Of a stretch of 64,000 nt of DNA, positions 1 to 11,500 are shown in pieces. Within the stretch, counting starts at the first letter, position 1. Each line of letters opens with the position of its first letter. The stretch is from Aphrocallistes beatrix. Its lineage: Eukaryota; Porifera; Hexactinellida; Sceptrulophora; Aphrocallistidae. The notes beneath the pieces were generated by a model. The model saw nothing but the letters and a program-made list of their open reading frames with translations. It did not search any database and was not told the DNA's origin. The translations under genes and the position numbers were made by a program. Location of the stretch: the NCBI GenBank assembly GCA_963281255.1, contig OY725502.1:2046001-2110000 (forward strand). Direction: 5' to 3'.

Positions 1-460
1 ATGGTAGTCCAGGCTGATAAGATTATTAATTGATCTGAGTAATATAGTAACTATGACTAATTCGAATGTATAGATTTCGAATCTGAAATCATACTTTTAG
101 TATCTCTTAGAATTTGAACATACTACTTCCTGAAAAGATCCGATTTAGTACTATTTGTATGGAAAAGAAAGTGTTCAAATACTTTTGTCCGGTTGGTGTA
201 TGTAACTCTAATACAGCGAACTTATTAGAGAACTTTGTACGTGCCTATATTGAGGTGTAAACGCGTAAACGATTTGGACACGTTTACATCGGTGTACTAT
301 ACGTGTCCAAACTATTTTTTCTCTGGCGTGAACACGCTATTATTAATTTTTGTCAAACATACAAGTATATGTCGATTTTACATCACCAACACATACAGTT
401 GACTCTCATTAGTATGTTAACCATAGGATGCTTGAAAACTATCTGTCTTGTTGCCCATTA

Positions 461-870
461 TTGCCCAAACGTATACATTTTGATATTTACTACTAACAAA
501 AATACCGTTAGATTATGTCATTGCGTTTAGAGACTGAAATAAAAGTCAACATTGTGAAATGGTACTATGAAAATGTTAAGAGTATAGTCAGAACACAAAG
601 GACTTTCAAGAGAATTTACAAGTGTAAAACAGCTCCATGTGGACAAACAATCAGGAATCTTGTTAAGAAATTCGAGAATGGTTCAGTTGCCAATAAACCA
701 GCACCAGGTCCAGTTTTCACTGCAAGAACCATCCTTTGTGTTCTAACTATACTCTTAACATTTTCATAGTACCATTTCACAATGTTGACTTTTATTTCAG
801 TCTCTAAAAGCAATGACATAATCTAACGGTATTTTTGTTAGTAAATATCAAAATGTATAAGTTTGGGCAA
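461..870. mobile_element. Foldback Tc1/mariner-type element carrying duplicated transposase N-terminus
   Basis: The termini TTGCCCAAACGTATACATTT are inverted at both ends and flanked by TA (459-460 and 871-872), the Tc1/mariner target. The arms are about 140 bases and each includes the first 30 codons of a transposase: 515 on the plus strand and 819 on the minus strand. The central part completes a helix-turn-helix domain on the plus strand (VNIVKWYYENVKSIV, TAPCGQTIRNLVKKFE), the DUF4817-like DNA-binding region of some mariner-type transposases. There is no catalytic domain, so it is non-autonomous. Confidence 0.8.
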
Positions 871-879
871 TAAAACGAG

Positions 880-1140
880 TGGTCATTCCTAAAAATCGAG
901 AAATTCCTGAAATATAACATTTTAAAATCAGTAGATTATCCGTGGACCACCCTGACTTTCAGATGCGAGTTGTCTTATCCTTGTTTTACTAACGATAATC
1001 TACTGTATGTTCCATTAAAACGCGATTACACCGATGTATACGTGTTTACACTAATTTCCTTGTTGAGGATACATTCACCAAAGATTTGCTGGCATATATA
1101 TATCCCAGTGTAAACGTGATTATTTGACCAAGAACTATGT
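880..1140. other. Intergenic or 3'-flanking stretch with nothing identified
   Basis: AT-rich sequence between two elements. I see no splice-compatible exon, RNA gene or repeat boundary here. Confidence 0.4.
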
Positions 1141-1141
1141 G

Positions 1142-1698
1142 CAGGGTGGCTTTTAAGTTCTGCCACAAGTTTCATTAGGTATAAAATTTCTTATACTCAA
1201 ACGATCTTAGTTATTATGGTCCTTAGAGATTGTAATTCGAATATTTTAAATGATTTTAAAAGATTTTTCAATTCTATGACTTAGAAATGTGTTTTGTATG
1301 GTGAGTTTTGAGAAAAAAAAAGTGTCCTGGCACGCAGCGAAAATCGCGAATCAGGGCCCACTGCTTCTGTAAAAAATGTTTTCATAATCGATGTCCCGTG
1401 ACGATTTAGCACCAGGTACCTTTCATTCACCATAGAAATATTTAATAAATCCACTGAATTCGTTATTAGAAACGAGAAAAAGTTATTCAGTCGCAGTTCA
1501 AATTAGGTACATTTTGCAAAATTCCCCAAAATGGCACTTTTTTTCACATCACAAAGAAATCTGATCCAATTGGTCTTCAAAATGCACTGATCTGAACATC
1601 TTATATCTCTACAAATTTAGAGCGTTCGAGGAAAATGTGTGAGCTATAAGAAATTTTATACCTAATGAAGCTTGTAACAGAACTTAAAAGTCACCCTG
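1142..1698. mobile_element. TIR element, CAGGGTG(G/A)CTTTTAAGTTC termini
   Basis: About 55 bases at 1142-1196 return inverted at 1640-1698 (CAGGGTGGCTTTTAAGTTCT versus its complement with few changes). No coding capacity was recognised. No clean target duplication was found, because the next MITE is inserted directly at its right end. Confidence 0.6.
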
Positions 1699-1700
1699 TA

Positions 1701-2180
1701 CAGTAGAACCTCTATAAGTGGGATATCTATACTTGGGGAACCACTTTATGTGGGGCAAATTTATTTCTTCTTTATTCTTTTTCATACAAATGAACCTCTA
1801 TAGTAAGTAGGGAAGTGGGGAATGGGGGAGACAAAAATTATTTTATCATTCAAATAAACCTCTTTAATTGGGAGGGAAAGTGGAGAAAATGTGTTTTCCC
1901 GGACATAATTTGCATTTCGTTTTAAGGTTGGATCTTAACTTGACCTGACTTGAACTGGAAAGTACCTCTCAGACCAACTGGGTTGAAAATATTTGATCAA
2001 ATAATCAGAAAATGTACAAAATAGATGTACTATAAGCTTAAAAATGACATGACTTGAATTTATTTTATTGGATTTAATCAAACCATTTTAGCTAAAAAAT
2101 TTTGATTGTTGTACACAATCATAAGGGGGGATAGGTAAAATTCGCCGTCCCGAGCTCCCCCACTTATAGAGGTTCTACTG
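1701..2180. mobile_element. pogo-like MITE, CAGTAGAACCTCTATAAGTG termini
   Basis: The inverted ends CAGTAGAACCTCTATAAGTG and CACTTATAGAGGTTCTACTG are flanked by TA on both sides (1699-1700, 2181-2182). The CAGT-AACCTC start is typical of pogo/Tigger-type elements. The interior is non-coding. Confidence 0.8.
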
Positions 2181-2278
2181 TAATTGAACCCAAGCCTGGT
2201 GAGGGGAGGAAACTTGGATATTTAGTATGTTGTTTAATAGGATGATATTTTGCAACTATCCTTCTTAAATAGCTTAGA

Positions 2279-2324
2279 CTATTTATCTCCATGTCGGGCA
2301 CAATTTTTATCTAATGCTCCTGGA
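2279..2324 (-). CDS. Possible terminal micro-exon (alternative 3' end)
   Basis: After X25 a 56-base intron could end at CAACTAG. The 15 residues that follow (Ser completed by the split codon, then PGALDKNCARHGDK) run to a TAG at 2281-2279, with an ATTAAA polyadenylation-like hexamer about 40 bases further. This would give a secreted protein. The NCARHG segment also resembles an EGF start, so the exon may instead be wrong and the gene may continue off the left edge. Confidence 0.25.
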
Positions 2325-2380
2325 CTAGTTGCATCGTCAAAATCAACGTACATACATATAAAAAGTACAAGTAAACGAAC

Positions 2381-2580
2381 CTCAATACAGCATAAGGATA
2401 TAGATCAGAAATAAGGACCAATTCATCTCCAATTACCAGCCTATTGGAATGGTATTCAGATTCCGTGTTTCTAGATATGGATGTGCTATTAGTTATTGAT
2501 CCATCAACTATCAAGGATAATGACGACTGACTTGAGTCATATGCAAGATTAACTGAGTGCCATTTCAGTTGTAGATCCAA
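2381..2580 (-). CDS. Exon X25: third LamG, WHSV strand
   Basis: The acceptor TATCTCTAG is followed in phase 0 by LDLQLKWHSVNLAYD, SLSLIVDG and RLVIGDE, classic LamG landmarks. The donor AG/GTTCGT leaves phase 2. The closing GC segment of this LamG is not found with confidence, so at least one more exon should follow, possibly outside the window. Confidence 0.87.
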
Positions 2581-5500
2581 CTAGAGATATAATATTTCGA
2601 TAAAGAAAATCGTTATAGTTAATCTTATACACGTATATTAAAATGCTCTAGGATTTGTTTGTTTGTTTGTTTGTTTGTCCGAATTGATTGAAGAATTGGC
2701 AAGTCGTAGAGATACGAAAATTGGCATGTAGGTGTCAAATGATGAATCTAGGATTAAGTTCGAAAATCTAAGCGAAATTTTCACACCTCTGCAAAAAAAT
2801 GGAAAACAATTTTTCACACCTTTTCTATACAATACTATGTACGGCTTCACTCTCACAATAGAAATCATTATACGACAATATTGTAGGCTGTAATTGTAAT
2901 TAATACTTCAAAGCAATAACTTATATGAATGTCTCAATTATATATTATAGTGTATGGCAGTTAAAAGGATATTTGTATATTTTCACACCTTTATATACAT
3001 ATTTTCACACGATTTGACGAATTTTGAAAATTATGCTAGAAACTAGCTTCCAACGGTTGACATGGGGTTTTAGGGGTGTAGATTTCGAATATCATATTTT
3101 CAGACCAATGTGATAAATTATTTGTTTACTTTTGTTTACATTAGACACATAAAGTAAACAAATGACAAAAATAAGCGAGAAACTAGCTTCCAACGGTTGA
3201 CATGGGGTTTTTAGGGGTGTAGATTTCGAATATCATATTTTCAGATCGATATGATAAATTATTTGTTTACTTTTGTTTACAATATATACATAAAGTAAAC
3301 AAATTACAAAAATAGGCTAGAAACTAGCTTCCAACGGTTGACATGGGGTTTTTAGGGGTGTAGATTTCGAATATCATATTTTCAGATCGATATGATAAAT
3401 TATTGTTTACTTTTGTTTACATTAGATACATAAAGTAAACAAATGACAAAAATAAGCGAGAAACTAGCTTTCAACAGTTGACATGGGGTTTTAGGGGTGT
3501 AGATTTCGAATATCATATTTTCGGATCCATATGAGAAATTATTCGTTAACCTTTGTTTACAATATTTATAAAAAGTAAATAATTCCCAAAATAGCTTAGT
3601 TTGAGTAACTTAAGGCGCCCGTAGGGCAACTCTGCGGACACGCAGTGTCCGCAAGCCGCGCAGCGCAAGCAAGCGAAGCGCGCTTGTTATGTTGAAAATG
3701 ATGTCTAGATATCGATAGTGAACTTCAAAGAACATCAACCAGGTATGAAAAAAAAGCCTTAGTTATTATATTTAAGTAGTGATGAAATGTTAAAATTATA
3801 CATTCTCATTGTGGATATATTATAGTTAAACACCATATAAGTACTAGCATTGAGATCTCGTTTCTATCTCAAAATAAAAATTCTCTAAGAAACGTAAAAA
3901 GAAGTATATTCAGATACTAACATATGAATATATTTATAATAAAAATAAAAAATAAAAATGCTCACCGGTCTGGACAAAACAAAGGTTTCATTGTTGCTAG
4001 AAGTGAAAACTACTAATATAGATCCTTCGGCTAATATTGAGAGTACAAATGTTTCCTAATGAAAAAGAAAATATAAAGATGCTATAGATACTTAATCTTA
4101 ATGCTAAGGGAAAGTTTGATTGTTTCTAATGAGGAAACATTATGTACAATTCTTTTCGATTATTATATTGAAATTAATGAGACATTAACTAAAGATGAAC
4201 TAGTTAATTTTATCGAGTAATAATTTCCAAAGCCTTAAATCATCCAAAAGTTGTTAAATATATATTTTTCTTAAAATATACTCTAATACTATAACGTATT
4301 AATGTGTGAATTTAAGAATATTAAATTTAAAAGAAGTTGGTCGACAGACCAATAGTGCATCTCTGTAAGTGACTAGAGGGATGGGAAGAGTAAATCTGTT
4401 TATACATTAAGAAATATTGATAATAGAACTTTCAATTTGTGAAATTTAGAATCTACTCAATGTAATATTAATTAACTGTTGGGGTTTTATTTCGGCTTAA
4501 AATGCAAATTTATTTTGAAATGTGTGAAAATATAGATTATAACAATAAATATCAACACTACATACCGTATTTCCCTGAATAAGCGCCGGGGGCTTGAATA
4601 AGCGCCGGTTTGAATAAGCGCCGGGTCTAAAGGGTGAGCGAAATAAATAAGCGCCGGGGCTTGAATAAGCGCCGGGGCTCGAATAAGCGCCGGGGCTTGA
4701 ATAAGCGCCGGGGCTTGAATAAGCGCCGGGGCTCGAATAAGCGCCGGGGCTTGAATAAGTGCCGGGGCTCGAATAAGCGCCGGGGCTTGAATAAGCGCCG
4801 GGGCTCGAATAAGCGCCGGGGCATTCTAGTTCTCTGAACATCATATCAAACCATAAATGTATACCATATTTCCCTGAATAAGCGCCGGTCTAAAGGGTGA
4901 GTGAAATAAATAAGCGCCGGGGCTTGAATAAGCGCCGGTTTGAATAAGCGCCGGGTCTAAAGGGTGCACGAAATAAATAAGCGCCCGGGCGCTTATTCGA
5001 AGCAATACGGTATGTATTACTTTCTAAGTACGAAAATCGAATGTAATATACTGAAATGCCATATATTAGATAGATCTCGTTTTATAGCTTTACAGTGAAT
5101 GAGTCCAAATATTTATATAAGCTTACAAAAATAGGAAGTGATGGAATTTCGATAAAATATTATATTAGTGTGTTGTAATAGTATCGGATGTATACAATAA
5201 ATGGAGATTGGTGTCAGGCCGTATATCCGCGAAATAAATCCGTGCAATGCACACCCAGATAAAATCCTCTCCCTTTCTGTCTGTGAGGGACTTTTGTATA
5301 ACTAAGCACCGCTGGCAATTCGCGGAAGGTCATTAAAGTACTTGAATTCGTTTCTAAAAGTCGATTGTTTTAAATTTCTCCTTAACAGATCTTTCTGTCT
5401 TCTATGACTGCTAGAACTGACCTGCGAGTTGGAGAAGTCTGATTTTCTCACGAAAGAGGCTAATCTGGAGTCACGCAATCTGGGTACAATCTCAATGTAC

Positions 5501-8500
5501 AAGAAGAAAGAAGAAGTCATTGGTAGTGAATCAAAAGAAAGATAGGAACGGCCAAAGAATTGGGCGCTATCATGGCTACAACCATACTGGATCGAATTCA
5601 AAGATAATTCTTCATCAGTAAGAGAATTATTGTTGAGTTTTAGACTTCGAACACAACCAGGTGTAGTGGTTCCATTGGGTGATCCGATGAGGAGTTTACC
5701 TAAGATGAGAATATAAAATATCAGTCGTGAAGACTATTACAAAGAGTCGATGGTTAATACTTATAATTATTAACTCGATAATTAAACTGTCTTACCTAGA
5801 TCAGATTGGCATTGCTGTTGTTGTATAGGAATAAAGGTAGATGTGATATCAACATGTAATGTTAGTGATCGGTTGGAAAGATCAAGTAAGATTGTCCTCC
5901 AATCTGAGAGAATCGAAATATTTGTTGACAAAGGTACTGTAACAGGATTAGAATTACAGTAGATCAAATCCACGATAAGTAAGTTATCAGAATTATACCT
6001 AAAAAGAATTGGTATAAATATCAACCGCATACTATTATAATAAAGGCGTACGTCGAAGATAATACTAGGCGCCAGGGAGCCTCATGCGGACACAAAATAG
6101 TGTTTTCCAGCTGCGCATCGAGCATGCGGAAAGCGCGCTTGTAAATATAATTTACAAGCTCTGAGTTTGAGCTTTAAAAACCTTAAAATCATGTCGTCAA
6201 ATTTTGAATAAAACTCATGATGGCAAATGATAACCATCATATTTCTAAGATAGATATTAGGTAAATACCGACTGCGTTGCTAAAAATATACCTCAAATTG
6301 AATATTCCAGGATAGTCTATAATTACACCTTGCGTAGCCACATTCCTTATCTCGAACTCGAAGGTTTTGAGTTCATCTTGGACTGGGATAGCAATGAATG
6401 AATTGCTTTTTAGTGTGTAGGTTGTGATTTTATCATCACAATTGGGACCATCATATGATTCTTTACACTGACAAAAGTAAAGCAATGACGAAACAGAGTT
6501 GCAAATACCTTCATTTGCACAAGGATTTTGGAAGGGGCATGAAGTGAGGCATGATAATAAGGAGGAGCTGTTTAGACTATCCGGATCAGGAAGAGTAGCA
6601 AATAGGGGATAGAAAAGTAACCCATTGAAAGACCCTTTAATAGGTGTACCTCCGACAACAAGACTGCCTAAAAGAAAAATTTATTAATAATATCGCTAAT
6701 TAAACAAATATTTTGAATCATAAATTCAAGCAGGAATACGAAGGTCACATCCCCATTCAAAATAGAAATAGAAATTATAACCGCATCACATTACAGCAGT
6801 CAAAACTAAATTTAAGTTAGAATTTCATCTAATAGCGTGCGGGCACAACTAGAGCCACTAGAGTTAAGGTAAGATAGATCTATAATTCTTTAAGCTAATA
6901 TTCGAGAAAAGTTGGGTGAAAAGTTGAAAATTTATGATTCATACTTTTCAACAACTCCAAAATTGATAGACCAAATATAATAAAAATAATTCACCCGAAT
7001 CCCCACTAGTAATCGAAACCAGAATAATGATAAGGTCAACATCAAATACCTGCGACAGTCATGACTGTTGTTGTAGATAAATTATTGTTAATAGAATAAG
7101 CAATCCCATCAATTAATAACTCAATCGATGCTGGAGAGAAGATAAACAACAGAGAATGGAAGTCTTGATTGTCAAGAGTAATGTTTGAAAATATTACTTC
7201 TTTAATCGGATAAAAAGAGAGTAGGCCGTCTGAATCTCGAATTGGATGAGAATATCTAAATATTACTTGCCGTGCCGATCCAATAGAACTGAGAGTGAAT
7301 ACAGTTCCATCTTGTGAAGAAAAGGAAACTAGAACTCCATCGTTAAGTCTTTCTTGCCATAACCAAGTGAATACTGTAAACCCGGTTTGGAGCATTAAAA
7401 CAGTGTCTTCCGAAGAAAATGTACGATTGCCATTGAAAGAAATCAGACTTATTGTCTGTTCTGATCCAGCTGCCAATTCTATTGGATTAAGGAGTCCACA
7501 AGGTGAAATCTTAGAAGCGAATGAGCCAGCATCCTCACATCTAAAATACATTTTAATAATGTGAAATAGAGTAGATCATTAGAAATTAGCTTAGCCTACT
7601 TAATTACGTTGGGGGAGTGGGAATTCATTGAGATTAAGCTTAATATACGATATTGTATTGATTAAATAAAAAGTGAAATATTAAGATTTTGATTTAAAAT
7701 ATTAGGTGTCTCTACAACATTCGCGTACACTGGATAAATGATTACGACTTACTAATTTCAAAAGGAATCACGCAGAAGGACAGATATATTGCACTAGCAC
7801 ACGGTGCATGTCAAAAAGCAATTTTCCTATTGAATCGGTGCCAAAACTACAAAATTACTCTAAAAGCATGCATATTCAATAAAAACTAACCTGTCTCCAG
7901 ATATTCCAGCTGGACATTGACATGTGTAATTGGATCCAGAACTGAAGCAGTCTCCACCATATAGACAAGGATTCGAATTGCAAGCATCGACAGTGCTACA
8001 CAACGTACCGGAATATCCACTAGGACAATCACAAAAGTATCCATATAGGGTATTCTGACAAAAAACACCATTTCGACAGATAATATTTTCACAGTGATCA
8101 ATTTCAATATTGCAAATGTTTCCAATATAACCTAGATTACATTGACATTCAAATGATGAGCCTATTTGTTTACAAAGCCCATTTAGGCAGGGCATAAAGG
8201 TGCACGGATGGATGTTCTTCTCACAGAATTCGCCCCCAACTGTTGATGGGCATAGGCACGCAAAGCTTCCTTTGGTGTTCACACATTGACTATCATTAGT
8301 GCAAGGTTTGTTGGTGCATTCATTGATGTCGTCTTCACAGAGAAGTCCAGTAAATCCCGCTTGACAATTACAAGTGAACCTACCGATGTTATTAATACAA
8401 TTCCCATCATTTACACATGGTAGATACAGACATTCGTCAATATCTGCCTCGCACATCTGTCCTGTGTATCCTGGAGCACAATCACAACTATAACCATCTC

Positions 8501-11500
8501 CGTCCTCTTCACAAGAACCATTGTTTTGACAGGGCATTGCCTGGCAAGGAAATATCTCAGTTTGACAGACCTTACCAGTAAAGTTATTTGGACATTGACA
8601 TGAAAATGAATTTACAAGATCTATGCAGTTATCTCCATTTATACAGGGATCAGAAATGCAATCGTCTATATCAATCTGGCAAAAATCTCCGATATATCCA
8701 TCCAAACATAGGCAAGTAAAACCTGACGGTTTATCGACACAGGTTGCATTGTTCAAACAGGGTGAAGAAAGAGTGCATTCATTTGATAATTCACATCTAT
8801 CACCAGAGAAGCCGAAAGGACAAATGCAAAAGAAGGATTGTCCTTCCAGTGAAGTACATTGCCCTCGTAGACATGGTTCTGAAGTACAGTCTCTTGGAAT
8901 ACAGTTGTCAGGAGACCTTATGATCTTCTGTGTACTTATTTCTTCAAATGCAGTTTGGACATCACGATTACCAATATAACACAATTTATTATTACCAGCG
9001 ATAGTAACCGATTCAGCAAATTTTATTCCAGCAAGTCCATCTATACTAATGAGTTCTGAATTTCCAATAATATTTAAAAGGCCGCTTATGTTTATTAGCG
9101 AGTTGAAGCCATTTATCTTTGTTAGCTTAGGGTTTAAACTGATGTACACTGAATTAACCGATAAGAGACTTGAGAATCCGGTAATATCCCTCAAATTAAT
9201 GTTTGATATCAAATATATTTCTTCTACTTGAGTTAGACCATTGAGACCAGATATATCAGTGAGAAGGTAATTGGATGTAATAGCAATAGGCCCCATCACC
9301 TCGCTTATATGCTCAAAGCCATTCAAATCTAAGAGGTTCGGATTGCCAGTGACAAGTATCCCTCTTGACGCCATCATCTTGGTTACGTTTCTGCCGAGTT
9401 CAGCAGTACTGGTTAAGTTGTAGACATTTATAATTGATATTGATTCAAAAAATTCCAAGTTCTCAAAGCCAGATAGAGAGATGAGGCTAGATACTTTTCT
9501 GAATATGAGGCTACCATTAATAATGCGTAAACGGGAGAGGAGCGAGAGAGATGTAAAATCACCGCTAATCTCGAGGTTTGCTTGGACTTGTTCGCATAAA
9601 GACAGATTTTTAAGAGTGTTGGGTGTTGATATCTGAACAACATTAGGTACATTCCGACAAATTGCTAAAAAGGAAATTATAAGTTCCACTGATTCACTAT
9701 GCTCTCCCTCTGCATCTGTTGCTCGTATTTTCACTATTCTATTTGTAAGATCAGGAGTTAGTGAGAAAATATTAGTCATCTTATTATTGGTGTATAGTAT
9801 AGTCGTAATTGCCGAGATGAACTGACTCACTGGAGCTGGTCCTTGTAATATAATAGAACTGTAGTTCAGAGAATATATTGAGAGAGATGGAGCAAGAGCT
9901 TCATTATAAGTAAAAGATACAAACTCCTCATCACCATCTGGCATATTAAGCAGAGAAATGCTAACTCTATCAAGGATCCCTGAGTCATCAGAAATAGCAG
10001 GAGGCGATAGATGGGAGAATAGGAAAACAGAAGGAGTGATACTCTCCTCAATTACAGGAAAATTTGATGGGGGGAGAAATAATATTGGAGGAAGGTTAAC
10101 AAATAACAATTGAATATGAGAGTAAGAAATATTACTATACAGACGTCCATCAAAAGTTCTGAGAGAGATAATTGAAGTAGTCAGAGGAGATGTGGGACGA
10201 GAAGCATCAGTAAAAAGCTGTAAAGATTGGATAATATGGACAAAAAGATTATTAGTAATCAAAGACCTGTCCTGGGAAACTCTAAGGCCGTAATATGAAA
10301 AGTTGGCTGAAATAAACGTTGGCTCAGGAAACGCATCTAACTGACATGTGCATGAAAATTCTCTTGCGTACCTATAAAAGAAAGTGTTACAAATAGTATG
10401 TAATACTACTATTCAAAATATTGATTACGTCTATTAGAAGTAAATTTAGTTTTAAGATCATGGAAGGACAACAAATTTTAGGTGGGTCGCCAGCTAATGC
10501 TTATTATGTACTACTACTTATAAATAATACTTTGATAGAATTGAAAATCATATTTTATAATATACTATTTTAGTGTGCTCCAAAAAATCTTTGAATCTTT
10601 TGGAGCACCCTTAGTAAATATTTAGTGTCAGAAGCAGTGTAGAATCCAGGATGGGGATTTTGTAGACATTATTCTACACATTATTCTATTTATATGCGAG
10701 TGTTGTTAAAGTTTAACCAGGTTAAATAACAGTCCGGAAACGCCCAGAGCTTAGACAATCTACAATTAATTTTTCTAAAATGAATTTCCTGTGTCTGTCA
10801 AAAATAGTTCCTAAACATCCATTTCTCAGGAAAAATAGCTAAACATTTTTTAGCTGTTTTAGTCAAACAATTGGATAAAATCGTAGAATTTGTAAAATAT
10901 GCCCACTATATCAATAATGTAAAATCGAAGTTCAATATATTTCAAATAAGAAGTGAATGAAGTAGACATTGAATATATGTTCAGTATGAAAAAAGCCCTT
11001 CACAGATGGTAGTGTGCTTGCTAGGGAATTAGGATCGCGCGATCCAATTTTGACGATCGATTGAGGATCGTGATCTTTTTTATCCCGATCATTTTTGGAG
11101 ATTTGTATTGTCTTCTCTCCTCACCATTGTTAGCTTATTCTATTTTTCTATGCTGTTACCAATTTGATTATCATATTATGTATTCTGATAGCTGAGCTTA
11201 AAATATAGTTCGAATTTTAGTTCCGATGAAAATTATGTGTCAAGTAATAAAAACGTTCGAAATTGATTGAGATCGGGGCGTTGCGATATTTTTTTTGAAA
11301 ATTTGATCTAGATCAGCAGGATCGCCGATCATAATATCAGCTAGGATCGGGAATCGCGATCTTATTTTTCATGATCGACTAACGTTCTAGTGCATGCCAG
11401 CATTGTAAACATTTTTATATTAAATGAAATATCATTATCTCTCATATACCTATTTGTTGTAACTAAATACTACACGGATTTTAGTTAATAAATTACGAAA

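Noticed and set aside
4640-4826. Possible CRISPR array
   Set aside because: Units are contiguous without spacers, the genome is eukaryotic, and no cas genes are present.
4497-4844. Open frames with SPGAYS, PRRLFE or NKRRG repeats on both strands
   Set aside because: All come from an 18-base minisatellite whose unit length keeps every frame open.
6468-6508. A 41-base GT...AG intron inside the EGF of X21
   Set aside because: Splicing it out would remove EGF cysteines and hit a stop codon, whereas reading through gives a complete six-cysteine module.
7295-7564. Plus-strand open frame opposite the first C-terminal LamG
   Set aside because: Antisense shadow of X20 with no domain and no splice context.
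10572-10606. Bacterial-style terminator hairpin
   Set aside because: An isolated short inverted repeat within a eukaryotic intron; no relation to transcription ends.
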